Shown: positions 13,364 to 24,124 of the stretch, piece by piece | How the letters are laid out: each line of letters starts with the position of its first letter | Position numbering within the stretch: position 1 is the first letter of the stretch | Source of the DNA: Pezicula radicicola | Lineage: Eukaryota > Ascomycota > Leotiomycetes > Helotiales > Dermateaceae | Length of the DNA stretch: 64,000 nt | Direction of reading: 5' to 3' | Assembly (NCBI GenBank): GCA_003008705.1 | Contig: PDUO01000023.1 | Coordinates: forward strand, 101,312 to 165,311 | The notes under the pieces: model-generated | Seen by the model: the letters and a program-made list of their open reading frames with translations, nothing else | The model's database searches: none | What the model was told of the DNA's origin: nothing | Program-made: the position numbers and the translations under genes

Positions 13364-14643
13364 TCAATTCCTCTTCCTCAACACTCGGCCACCAGCCGTA
13401 GTCGTTGTAGTCGGTTTTGGTGCAGCTGGAAGTTTCTTGCTTGCCTCTCCACGCATCCCTTTGAGTGTGCCCATTACCGACCTCTTAGCTGTTTCCCTTT
13501 TCGCTGGCGCAGGAGCAGCAGCCCTTTTAACGACTGTTGTTCCTGTTGTTCCTGTACTCGTCTCGCTTCCATCACTGACCCTCCCTCGTCCATTTCTTGT
13601 TGCAGGACGAGTTGGCAGGGTAGCTCCTCTCTTAGCTCTTCCCACTGGTGCAGAGGCATTACTTGCTGAACTCGAAGGTTCCGTAACTTTGCGCGTTCCC
13701 GCAGCTCGGCTCGACTTCGCTTTCTCTACCATATTTGAAAGGATACTGGCAGCCCCACCAGCTGGAGCAGATGCTGCTGATTTCGCTGGCGAGATGGGTC
13801 GTGCTAGGTGCGGTTTCACAGGCGAGCTGTTCATAGGGCGGACTGGGACTGGTCCTAATGCTTTGGTGACCTGTGAGCGTGTATTTGAAGACTTGGGAGA
13901 GAGGGCCTGTGGGTATTGGTTGAGACGTCGTTGGGAGGTCGCTCGTGAGGGAAGTGGTGGACTTCTGACGCGTTTCCTGGGATTCTCAGCGTCTTCATTT
14001 TCTTTGTCGGTGATTGACATCGCATCACTAGTGATCAATTAGCAAATGAGCCAGGAAATAAACAGAAAATGGAAAACATACCTGTGACGCTTTGCACTGC
14101 GCTGAGGAGGAGCTGGGCTTTGACGAGAACCGCGGCTCTCTCCAAGTATGTTCTTCGAGGGGGATTTAGGGATCGTAAGCGTGTTCTTTGACGATGTAGC
14201 TGTGGCCTGTCGGGATGATCCAGTAGTAGTCTCATTATATTTTCGAAGCAAATCCCCCATGTTGGCGCGTCGCAAATGCATTGGGATACGGGTAACCCTT
14301 CTCTCAATGCGAATCCGTAGGTCTTGCGCTTGAGCTGAGTATTGTTGTCGAAGTCTCCGGGCGCGTTCAGTAACTGAAATCAAGTTAATAACAAAAATTT
14401 GCATCCAGATTTTGGAGTAAAATCACCCTCTTGTTGCAAGTTGTCAATCAGCTGTTGCTTTTGCGCCAATGATAATTTCCCTATTGTAGGTTTCTTAATG
14501 GGGCTTCTGGTGGCAGGAGTTTTCGCCGGACTGCGTGTCTTCGCCGGAGTCATTTCTGATGGGGGCGCGGGAAAGCTCGTCATGTTTACAGAAGTCGTCG
14601 ACTCGGTGGACTTCCTTGCCTTCTTCTGTCGCGTCGGTGCCAT
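13364..14643 (-). CDS. Borealin/Nbl1-like chromosomal passenger complex subunit
   Basis: Predicted to bridge Bir1/survivin and INCENP so that Aurora B acts at kinetochores. Three exons fit: 14643-14427, 14373-14082 and 14027-13364, giving 390 aa. Splicing exon 1 to 2 restores a helical Borealin N-terminal segment, LQQEVTERARRLRQQY, followed by LRIRIERRVTRIPMHL and ANMGDLL, typical of the family's three-helix contact (residues about 56-115). The rest is basic, Ser/Pro/Ala-rich and probably disordered, with many SP/TP sites (SPKS, PISPAKS, PIKKP) that would suit Cdk phosphorylation; the C-terminus is very basic (GGRVLRKRN). Budding yeast Nbl1 is only the N-terminal part, so the long tail is the filamentous-fungus form. 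The antisense frame over exon 3 is a shadow. Confidence 0.85.
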
Positions 14644-15056
14644 GTCGCGTCGTTGTATTTGTATTGTAGGGTGGTTTTTGCTTTTTTTGTAATTATAGCC
14701 CAGGTTCAATGGTGAGTATTCGTTAGTGTAATTTGCCCAGTGATTGAAGCGTGATATGTGAACTCGATATTGCAAGGTTCCAAAATGGTAGACAGATGTT
14801 ACAAGTAAACAAAAGCTGGAGAGGAGAGGAGGAGGAACCGCATGGCTTGCATTGGGTCTAGCCTCAACCGAGCTCCAAACTTGCAGGGATGTCAACTTTA
14901 AGGTACGCGCGCATCGTAGCTACCTGGAACCTCATTTCATCATTTCCATCAACACTTCGAAAGACCGCTACCAACCCTTCAATTTCAATTTACTCATCTT
15001 TCGCACATATCCGGTTGAGTTGAATCACCTCACCTTAGCCCTAGACTTCGCCCAAA
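14644..15056. promoter_or_regulatory. Shared divergent promoter of the Borealin-like gene and RPN10
   Basis: 413 bp lie between the two start codons on opposite strands. A pyrimidine-rich stretch stands before the RPN10 ATG. No defined binding site is claimed. Confidence 0.45.
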
Positions 15057-15999
15057 ATGGTCCTCGAAGCTGTTATGGTAGTGGTGGACAACAGCGAGAG
15101 CAGCAGAAATGGAGACTACACACCTACTCGATACGAAGCACAATCTGATGCCGTCTCCCTGATATTCTCTGCTATCACACAGGCAAATCCCGAATCATCT
15201 GTAGGTTTGATGAGCATGGGAGGCAAGGGCCCGGAGGTTTTGGTCACTTTGACGACAGATCATGGCAAGATATTGGAGGGACTACACAGGACGAAGACGA
15301 AGATTAGAGGAGGTTCTCACCTTGCTACTGGCATTCAAATAGCAGGTGTAAGTCAAGTGTCATCGTTTCCGTGTGTTGTGACTAATGTAAACCAAACAGC
15401 TTGCCCTCAAACATCGCCAGAATAAGGCGCAGAGACAACGCATCATCGTATTCACCTGCGCACCTATTCCCGACGACGAGAAGACACTGATAAAGTTGGC
15501 CAAGAAGATGAAGAAAAACAACGTCTCGATCGATTTTGTTGCATTCGGCGAGCTGGACGATGATGTCACGAAGAAGTTAACAGCCTTCAACAAGAACGTG
15601 AAGGGTGGCGATGGGTCACATCTGGCAATTATTCCCCCAGGACCGGGTCTTCTTAGCGATCAACTTGTCACATCACCAATATTAAACGGAGATGGATCAG
15701 CAGGTGCTGGTGCGGGTGGTGGCGCTGATGGTGGCGATAGCTCTGCGTTTGAGTTTGGAATCGACCCTTCTGTGGACCCCGAATTGGCTCTTGCCCTGCG
15801 TATGAGTATGGAGGAGGAGAAAGCCCGAGTAGACAAGCAGAACAAGGAGAAAGCGGATGCAGAAGCCAAAGCCGCATTACCGGAGATCAAGGAAGAAGAC
15901 GAGGCTTCACAGCCATTACTAGATGCTGAAGGAAAGCCAAGTGGAAGTAGCAAGAAGGACGACAAGCACGATGATGCGGACAAAATGGACACTGCATGA
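15057..15999 (+). CDS. RPN10: 26S proteasome regulatory subunit Rpn10 (ubiquitin receptor)
   Basis: Subunit of the 19S cap that binds polyubiquitin. Two exons fit: 15057-15347 and 15400-15999, with a 52-nt intron, giving 296 aa. The N-terminal VWA domain starts MVLEAVMVVVDNSESSRNGD and continues through VGLMSMGGKGPEVLVTLT and GGSHLATGIQIAGLALKHRQ, where the second motif is completed only by splicing. The stretch IDFVAFGELDDD ends the domain. One ubiquitin-interacting motif is at residues about 222-240, DPELALALRMSMEEE, with the usual Ala-x-x-x-Ser core. The C-terminus is Lys/Asp/Glu-rich. The linker before the UIM is Gly/Ala-rich. Length and order match fungal Rpn10. Confidence 0.95.
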
Positions 16000-16359
16000 G
16001 TGCTTTATGGGCCGTGGGAGGATAATCGGGTTAGCATTGCAGCTGGCGTTGGGCTTGTACCATTAGATATGCACCGTATAATGATTACGCGTGAAAAGAT
16101 GCTACATTCTGACGCATCTATATGCCCAGTCTTGTTTCCAAGGCCCCAGAAATGCTGTCAAGTTACCTAATTCGGCGACATTATATTATGCTGCCTCCAA
16201 GTTCCTTTTGTTCCATGCTCAGCCCCCAATCCCGATACTGTATCCCGAATGCCTCCATAGTATTTTATGCACCCAGGTCTCTATTGCTCATACCGTAGCA
16301 AATACCGGCTTGCTGTGAATGATTTCCTGTCATTTATCGCCTCACTATTATGCCACTCC
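16000..16359. other. Convergent 3' region of RPN10 and TRS23
   Basis: 360 bp between two stop codons. A 75-codon frame here (16091-16318) shows nothing gene-like. No clear terminator signal beyond AT-rich patches. Confidence 0.45.
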
Positions 16360-17052
16360 TCACCTACTATTAAGCACCCTCAAATACTTCCCCAAACCCC
16401 TGTCAAACGCCTCACACCTAACAGGCATCTCCATCTGATAAAACGGATTCTTCATAACGAAATCACTATACAAAGCATAAATCCTCCTCAAAATCTCATC
16501 CACATTAGGCTGTTGGGGTTCGGTAAACAACAAGAATTTCGTTCCTGTCAACGTCTGGAAACACTGTAGTCGAAAGTGTTCGGTCTCTAGGACTTCGATT
16601 CCAGATGGTGGATCGTTGCGGTGTGTTGGGTCTTGGGAGCTGGATTCGGAGCGGAGGGAGAGAGAGTTGAGGGAGCTGCGGTTTGTGGGGGTGGATGAGG
16701 GGGGTGAGTGGAGGGGGTGGAGGCGGGTTGTTATTGCGTGGATTCTGTGTGAGATGGAGAGTTAGTTGGGGGACGGTAGGGTCTGCGAGAGGAGGGCTAT
16801 AAGGAGGTTGGGTAGGAGTGGGAGAGTGTACCCGTGAAAGGTACCGGCGAGGACCAGGTAGTCGTTGATATTTAGCTTGTTTAGACCCTCTGCAAAGTCT
16901 TTCTGGTAGATTAAACCACCCGCTTTATTGATGATGATAAGTGCGTAAACGGTCCTGATATTCACATCCAAATCAGCAGCTATCCAATATGTCCATGCTA
17001 AAGTTCCCAAAGTCCAAAGTCCAAGGTCCAAGGTCCAGGAGAAGACATACAT
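16360..17052 (-). CDS. TRS23: TRAPP complex subunit Trs23 (sybindin family)
   Basis: Core subunit of the TRAPP tethering complexes, part of the Ypt1/Rab1 exchange factor at the Golgi. Exons: 17052-17051, 16954-16832 and 16744-16360, giving 169 aa. The model has the start codon itself split by an intron: AT, then a 96-nt GT-AG intron, then G. This yields MTVYALIIINKAGGLIYQ, the canonical Trs23 start. An alternative is an unspliced ATG at 17052, which would add a Trp/Leu-rich stretch foreign to the family. Further family blocks are NDYLVLAGTFHGIHAITTRL (restored by intron 2), GIEVLETEHFRLQCFQTLTG, GTKFLLFTEPQQPNVDEIL and KNPFYQMEMPVRCEAFD. A Ser/Pro-rich insertion after the longin-like start is common in fungi. 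Confidence 0.9.
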
Positions 17053-17476
17053 AGTTGCGGTAATCCAAGATCACAGACCGTCCAGAGAAGAGATCTTGAG
17101 CGCAGGAGAAGCTGCGCAGATTTCCACCGTAGCTTCACATTCAGAATTCGTCGATGTCCGGCTCTCAAGGATTGTGGTGTTGCGATTGGCGCATGTACTA
17201 ATTCGTGGTCGTTCGTCGTTATGATACGAAAGGACGCTAAAATTTCCCCGGATTTCTTTCACGTCTTGGGTCTGGCGATCTCGAATCTTCTTCACGCGAT
17301 AACCTTCCATTCCACCCACCACGCGCAATTCCCACCACCTTCACTCCGACACAGTCGCTCGACTCTTACCTTTACCTTTACAACATCTCCTCTCTGCCAG
17401 CAACCAACGATACTTCTGTATATCATTGCGAGCTTTATTAGGCCTGTGCGGTAGATTTGAGAGAGGGAAAGATAGA
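17053..17476. promoter_or_regulatory. Shared divergent promoter of TRS23 and RPB4
   Basis: 424 bp between divergent start codons. Pyrimidine-rich plus-strand sequence (about 17310-17400) precedes RPB4. Several out-of-frame ATGs occur on both sides and may be in leaders. Confidence 0.45.
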
Positions 17477-18100
17477 ATGTCTACACCAGCTCCTACGTCT
17501 CGTACGCGCGAAGCTCCTCAGGGTGATGAAGAGGCTGCTGCTGAGTTGAAGTTGGGGGAGTTTCAGGATGTGGATGCGCTGACGCATTCGGAAGCTGCGT
17601 TGGTTATTAATGCGCTGGTGTCGAAGAGGAGGTTGGATCATAAGAATATTAATGAGACTGAGTATGTCTGTTCAGTTTTGTCTTGTGGCACAAACACATG
17701 GGGAAGCAGCTGCGTGTAGAGGTTGGGAAGGGCCTGTTGGCAAGGGATGGCAAGGGAGGTATCGAAGGGCATCTTGGCTAATTATTCTACAGGATGTTGG
17801 TCAAGACTCAGGATTACCTGGATCACTTCGCGCGTTTCAAGAACAAGCAGAATGTCGAAGCGGTTGAGAGAGAGCTTTCTTCACACAAGGAATTGGCTAA
17901 GTTTGAGAGGGCACAACTTGGTACAGCAATGCTCTGAACTTCAGTGGTTTCTTGAGCTGACCTGACTAGGTTCTCTGTGTTGCGATTCCGCCGAAGAAGC
18001 CAAGACACTTATCCCGTCCCTTCAAGATAAGATCTCCGACGATGACCTCCAGGCTCTTCTTGACCGAATCACGGATTTGATGGGTTATGGTGCGAACTGA
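17477..18100 (+). CDS. RPB4: DNA-directed RNA polymerase II subunit Rpb4
   Basis: Forms the Rpb4/7 stalk of RNA polymerase II. Three exons fit: 17477-17661, 17793-17920 and 17970-18100, giving 147 aa. Conserved blocks are AAELKLGEFQDVDALTHSEA in exon 1, MLVKTQDYLDHFARFKN in exon 2, FERAQLGSLCCDSAEEAKTL across the exon 2-3 junction, and LIPSLQDKISDDDLQALLDR near the end. The GSLCCDxAEEAKxLIPSL motif identifies the family. The 49-nt second intron contains a GCTGAC branch-like site. Fungal Rpb4 proteins outside yeasts lack the long linker of the S. cerevisiae protein, and this one does as well. Confidence 0.94.
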
Positions 18101-19315
18101 GGATATCCCTACCTATTTTGAAAGGAAACACGCGGTGGGTAGATGGTGTGATTTATAATAACAGACGTGGGATGGGAAAACTGAAAAAACATTTGGCGTT
18201 GATGGGTAGCATGGTATCGTTCGTTGGTTGCATGGAGCATGAAATGGAAGTGCATTGCATAGCAGGGCGTGGAGATCTGGGCGTTTGCGACTTTATATTC
18301 TTCACAGATTGATGCCTTCGGTAGGTTGAGGTGGAGACAGACATGAGAGAATTTTGAAGCAGAAAGAAGCCTTGGATACTGACCAGGCTGGGTTTAGACA
18401 AAATCGAACAGATGAATGAGTAATTTGTTTTACCTAGGGGATGGGCTTAGTGTTCTGAAATGGTTCTCTCCATTTCGTTTCTTCGGTCGATTAAGAAAAT
18501 CTACAAGTGTGCAAAAGTCCAATGAACAGAGTTGCTTCAAGTTCTCAAGATCAGCTCACGGACTCAGGGATTTTGAAGACTAAGCCGATATGAAGACAAT
18601 GCTGAGCTAAGTTTCTCCAAAATAATCAACCCAGGTTTCTCCGTACTTACTCCTCTCCCCTTCATGGTCTTATAATAATTGATGGGCTATTCTCCCCTTC
18701 TACCCATGCCAAAAATCTGCATCGATTAGTCTCTTCTTTCATCCACCAGTTGTCATAACAGGATACCCACAAAGAGAACAGGATTTTCATGAACTTTACC
18801 GTGGTATCGTCTTACAGATAAGACTTGAAGTCTTCAGAATGCACCAGTATTACAAGCAGATGTGTTGTCTGAATTCTTGCTGAAGTAGCGGACATAGTTA
18901 ATCATTAGTGCTTGAAGATTACATCTGTGCAGTTGGTTGAAATGCTCAATTATAAATCTGTTGGCCTTTTCACAACACCATCGTTCCTTCGAATTACCAC
19001 TGATATCTTAACATTTTGTTTCCTTTTTTTTTCGTCTTTTGTTGTTTGTATTCATAGCGTTAATCATTACATTATTCATCTCATCATCATTATCATGATT
19101 GATCATCAATCTCATGCTGGCACCACAGTACCATATGTCCAAAAGCCAACCTGCAATATGCTCTGCAGCAGCTTCCGCATAATATCTCGCCTCAAAAAAA
19201 CCTCAAAGAAAGGAAAAGAAAAAATAAAAGAAAAGAAAAGCCTCGCAAGTGTCGAAATTCTCCTTTGCTCCTTGCCTTTGATCACCACAACGCCAACCAA
19301 ATCTACTCCAAACCC
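18101..19315. other. Intergenic, no supported gene
   Basis: 1.2 kb between RPB4 and the stop of the next minus-strand gene. A plus-strand open frame from 18912 to 19454 (180 codons) runs antisense into the neighbour's 3' coding end; its sequence is low-complexity and matches nothing known. Confidence 0.5.
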
Positions 19316-21313
19316 CTATCCATCAATCCTTTCTACCCTCTCCCCCTTCCAACCACCATTTCCAACTCCCACACCAATCTCCGGTGAAGTCTGCGGACTA
19401 ACCTCAGATCTACCACTCCATCTCTCTCCCACAATCATAGGACTAACTTGTTGACCTATACCATCACCTCTTCTCTCACTCACCTTAGCATTTCCACCAC
19501 AATCTCCGCTCGCACCACCATCACCACCCATCATCGAAGTACCACAGCCACTACTACCACTTCCACCCTGCTTCTCAACCCTCCCCCAAGACCTCGGTTT
19601 CGGATCAAATTCTTGCCAACTGGTAACATCACCCATATCACACTCTCCCTCCCTACCTTCACCCTCAAACCCATCCCTTCCTTTACCATTTCCATATCCA
19701 TATCCAAATCCATTTAAATTCGATCTCATCATCCCATTCTCTTTCATACCATCTTTCATAGTTTTATCATTAGATAAAGATTTCTTCTTCTCATGACGTG
19801 GAGATCCAAAAGTATTCTGAGATCGAGGTGGTGATGGTGTTTCTGAGGTTGACTTCTGAGGTGGTGTTGGTGTTTTTGGGGATGGGTTACGCTTTGGGTT
19901 TGTTGTATTGAGGGAGGGGGAGGGGGCACTTAGTTCTGCTGTTTGTTTTGTTTCTGTTGGTGTTGTTTGGTGGGTAGGAGGAAGTGTGGAAAATGCTTCG
20001 AGTTCGTTTTGTGGGATTATTGGTGTACTGTCTAGATGTGGTATTGGGTCTGGACTGTAGTTGTTTCTTGTGTTCTCTTTTCCGGTTTGGTTTCTTGCGT
20101 TTTCGTTTGTTGCGTTTCTGTATCCAGGGTTTGAGTTTTGAAGTTGAGAATTTTGAGCGTTGAAACCGGGTCTTAGACAAGATGGATGGTCGATTTCGTT
20201 TGAGCTTTTCTCATTCATTTCATCGACCCAAATGCCAGAAGTAGAACCAATATTTCCCCTTCGACTAGAAGAACTTTTCAATCGACCCCAAAAACTAATA
20301 GGAATACCTTCTTCTCCTACACCATCTGTGCTCGGAACACCGGTTTGAAAAGAATCAGAATTCGTAGTATCAGTAGGCGTATCCAATTCCTTTGCTTCTT
20401 CATCTCTAATACCTTCCACATCACCTACTCCATCTCCATTCATACCCCCATTCATACCTCTATTCATATCTCCATGACCGTGATCATTTTGATAAGGAGA
20501 TATCGTACCCCTCGATTCATTTAACCATTTCTTCTGTTGATTTGCACGACGGCGACGAAGATAGAGGAGGAGGAGGAGGATGAGGAAGATGAGGGAGCCG
20601 ATGGAGACTGTGGAGGCTATTATTGCTGTTTTGTGGTTTGATGGAGAGGATGAGGGTGATGATGGTGGGGTGGATGAGGTGGAGGTTGTTGGTTGGATGG
20701 TTAGAGCTGCTGAGGAAAGGGGCTCCGAGGGGGAGGTTGTTACTGCGGTTGCGGTATTGCTTGTTGGGGAGGTGCTGAGTGGTAGGTCTTTTGTTGATGT
20801 AGCGCTTACTGCGTTTCCGGATTTTGATGTTGCCGTCGTGATAGTGGTGATTGTAGATTGAGGTTTAGTAGCAGTAGTAGTACTCCTTGTATTTATCAAA
20901 GTAGAACCTTGACCAGCTACAAAAAATCATCACATCAAATTAGCACTCCATCCCTCAATCAAACCGAAATCCAGAAATCCGAAAATCCAAAATCGAGCAA
21001 GCAACTTACTAATTGTAGTAGAGGATGGCGCACCATCATCATCAGAGGTAGTACTAGGAAGAACCGTGATCTGAACAGGTGTTTTCGACGTTGTTGAACT
21101 AGTTGCTCCTCCGTTGACATTGGTGTTTGAATCGTCAGGACATGTTGATAAATCACATGGATCTACTGAGCAACAACCTGTGAAATCGTTGGATTTACAG
21201 ACGTACCATGCTGTTCCTGAGGTACAGGTGTCGCCTGGTGCGCCGGCTCGTTCTTGGAAGAGGATGGAGTGAGGATGAGGGTGAGGGTGAGGGGGGTTAT
21301 TATTGATGATCAT
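19316..21313 (-). CDS. Cysteine-motif, Ser/Thr-rich single-pass membrane protein (sensor-like, hypothetical)
   Basis: Two exons, 21313-21010 and 20916-19316, joined through a 93-nt intron give 634 aa. The ectodomain carries a compact cysteine motif, TSGTAWYVCKSNDFTGCCSV, continuing DPC and CPDD, which recurs in fungal surface membrane proteins. A long Ser/Thr/Pro-rich stretch follows (likely O-glycosylated). One membrane helix, TAIIASTVSIGSLIFLILLL, is followed by LRRRRANQQKK, then a roughly 400-residue low-complexity cytoplasmic tail rich in Asn, Ser and Gly. No good signal peptide is encoded at the chosen start; the N-terminus reads NNNPPHPHPHPHSILFQ. Another reading frame at about 21258-21312 gives a hydrophobic ITPLTLTLILTPSS run, so the 5' end may be mis-modelled or frameshifted. 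Signalling function is inference from architecture only. Confidence 0.7.
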
Positions 21314-22394
21314 TGTATTGTCCCTTCTTTTGAGCTGGTATTAAGCTGGTGTTGTTGGTATTGTGGTGAGGGTATTGTGCTGGATAATTGGAAGGGAAAG
21401 GAAAACTTGAAAGGAATGGAAGAATAGTGGAGGTGAGGATCCGGTGGATTGAATTGATATTGGCCTTGCGAGATTCCCAAGAGAGTCTGAAGAGAGGTGT
21501 AAGAGAATGAAGCTGATCACGTTCAAGAACATCCACCGTCTTCGACCTTCGTCCTCGCAACAAGAAGCATGAAGACATATGATTACTCCATCTCATCAAT
21601 CTCAAAAATAAAACTAAAAATCTAAAGTAGGATCGGATCTTCTTTGTTCCAACTTCCCACAAGTTTCCATTCCCAGATTCCAAAATCTGCAACTGATAGA
21701 CAATCCAACATTTTCTGATCAGCCATTCATATCATTAGTTTGATCAAAAGTCGGGTGTTTGCATTTTATCACACGATACTTGTCACCCCTACAGAACCCG
21801 AAAGAAGTGTTGTGATTTGTCTGTAGAACTGGAGCTATTTTTGTTTGTTTGTATGTGTGCTCGTTCGAGGTTCGTTTGTGGTTTAGTTTTACGGGTTGTT
21901 ACAGGAAGTGAGTTTTTAGTTCCCGTTGTGGATGGATACTTTCTTTGGGGTAAAGTGGCCGAGTGGTTTTGGTTTAGATAGGGGAAGTCTTGGTTTCAGG
22001 TGGGTTGATGGGATCTGGGGATTTTCTTGTGTGCTTTGGGAAGTATTTGGAAGTCGTTGAAATGGGGGTTGTGGCGATTAAGCGACGGATTGTTTTCTTG
22101 GCAGGAGTGAGTATTTGTGATGGAATCCAGATAGATGCATTGGAAAAGGACGCTAAGAAGGAAATTTGGAATCTCAAGCCTCGAAACACATCGGCTTAAA
22201 GCTGTTGTCAATATATGGTACTGTACATTCGTAGGTACAATATTCAATACTCAGAGATAAATAGCTTGAATACTACTTGGTCCAAGTCAACAAGGATATT
22301 ATTCATACACCATTATAAACTTTCAACGACTAAACTACCACCCCCGGTACTTCTTCTTCTACTAGTGTTTTCTCTTACCCAGCATTGAAAACTT
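21314..22394. other. Intergenic, no supported gene
   Basis: 1.1 kb upstream of the cysteine-motif gene. The minus-strand frame at 21300-21692 probably lies in that gene's leader. Overlapping frames at 21974-22247 on both strands lack any recognisable motif. Confidence 0.45.
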
Positions 22395-23486
22395 CTAATC
22401 TTTCTCCAGAATACCACCACCATCAAGTTCATATCTCACGGTTTCTCTTCTCACCATCTCAATCTCCCCACCCCTTCTTTCCAGTCTCCCATTTTGCCCT
22501 CTGTTCGTGCCAAAAACGTGCAAATAATCAACCTCCCTCTTTCCTCTGACTTCTCTTTCTTCATTTTGATCTACTCCACATTCCCTCCAACCACTAGACG
22601 TCTCCAATTCCCCTTTACCAAATTGACTCCGTACCGACCCCTTTCTGGAAAGTTTGCGTTTGTGATGTCGATACTGGTTCCAGAATATAAGACATGCGGC
22701 AAGGAGGACGATGGCGGGAATGGCGGCGGAGATTATTGTTATTGCATGTGGAGAAAGGCGGTCTGCTCCGGAGAGGGATGTGGTTGTTGATGTCGTTGTC
22801 TGCGGACTGAGAAATCCTTGGGTACTTGTGGGTGCTGTCGGGGAGATGGGACGAGTTGAGAGGTTGTTAGATGCAGTGGTAGTGATAGCTGGGCCGTCTA
22901 GCTGTTGTGTTAAAGAGGGTAGCGTTGTAACGAGGACAGTAGCAGAAGCCGAGGGCACTGCTGTAGCATCGACCGGTAGTGAAGAACTTGAACTTGCAGC
23001 TGCCGATCTCGAAGGCCAAAAGCCCACAGGGTAGTCACCAGGTGCATTTACAAAGATAAAAAATCCACTCGCAGAATAATCACTCAGGTCACCGAGTTCC
23101 CCACCACATATAAACCGGCATGTTGGCCAGTAGGTACCAATACCGACTGATGGCTGTTCTGATGGCATCTCAACCGATACAATGTTCGACGCGACGTCCC
23201 CGGTGTCGTATGGATAGACGTTCCATAATGGACTTATGGGAGTGCTTGCTGAGTAGCCTGTGAGTAGAAGCAAGAGGTCTTGAAGAGTCTGTTGTCACTT
23301 ACAGGATGAGTTGACCGTGAAACTTTCTGTTGATGCTCCGCACATAAAGCTTAGGTTCATAGACGATGAATAATAGCTATCCACGAAAAATACGTGAACG
23401 ACGTCGTCAACAGAATATGTATAGAAGGGGTCATTAAATGGCGAGGCCGGGTCAGGATAGGTGATATTTGGGAAAGAAAGTGCCAT
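22395..23486 (-). CDS. Single-pass membrane protein, paralogue of the adjacent broken gene (hypothetical)
   Basis: Two exons, 23486-23303 and 23257-22395, give 348 aa. The ectodomain begins MALSFPNITYPDPASPFNDP, with a YPDP motif and several Cys residues (FMCGA, SSCYSAS, PTCRFICGG). A Ser/Thr-rich stalk, the helix AITIISAAIPAIVLLAACLI and a basic RHHKRKLSRK boundary follow, then a polar tail of about 100 residues. No signal peptide is seen at the chosen ATG, so an upstream exon may be missing. The same YPDP-start, Cys-rich ectodomain and stalk-plus-helix plan is in the gene at 24125-24926, so the two look like tandem duplicates. I do not know the function; membrane surface location is inferred. 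Confidence 0.65.
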
Positions 23487-24124
23487 ATGACCGAGCCTGA
23501 TGAGTAAAGATCAAAAGCTAGCCAGGAAATAAGCGCTGAGGTATCTCGGCCTGAAGGCAGATATAAAGTGCTGAGTTACCATGCCCTTGACATAATATAT
23601 CAACTTTCATTCACACTCATCGAGTGTCAAGATCACTCTTAACCTGGCGGAACCAAGTTTCATTGACCGCGGCGGATGCCAACAGAGGGAGTTTCAAAAA
23701 AGGCCCTGTGAGAACGGGCAAGTAAATTATCGTGGAACCCAGAAGAATAAAGCAAACAACCTCTGTTCACCCCGAGCTATGCCACAAGAATCGCCACGTG
23801 CAAAAGTCTCCGACCAAGCATACCAGAGGGGGGGGGGGGGAGTACGACAGATATCCAGAAATAAACATTACAACCGACTACTAACTTCATACAATGAATC
23901 TCAAGTTCACTCCAGAACCATTAACGCAAATGAATAAACCCCGTAATCGTACAGCACTAGAATCTGATCGATTATTCCCCTGTCTCATCTAATACAGTAG
24001 GTTCTGGATCGAGCTCATATCGAAGTAAACTACCTTTGCGGGGCGGAGTCATCTCAGGCCCGGTCGATACATTGTCATTCTCGGACTTGTCCCTCAACGG
24101 GCTATCTGAAGAAAGGTGCCTGCT
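23487..24124. other. Intergenic with a homopolymer G run
   Basis: Separates the two paralogous membrane-protein genes. A run of about 13 G near 23828-23840 is the main feature. No coding frame of note. Confidence 0.5.

Noticed and set aside
13266..14042. 258-codon plus-strand open frame
   Set aside because: Antisense to exon 3 of the Borealin-like gene, whose spliced frame has family motifs; this frame is low-complexity and motif-free.
18912..19454. 180-codon plus-strand frame
   Set aside because: Low-complexity, overlaps the 3' coding end of the minus-strand sensor-like gene, no recognisable motif.
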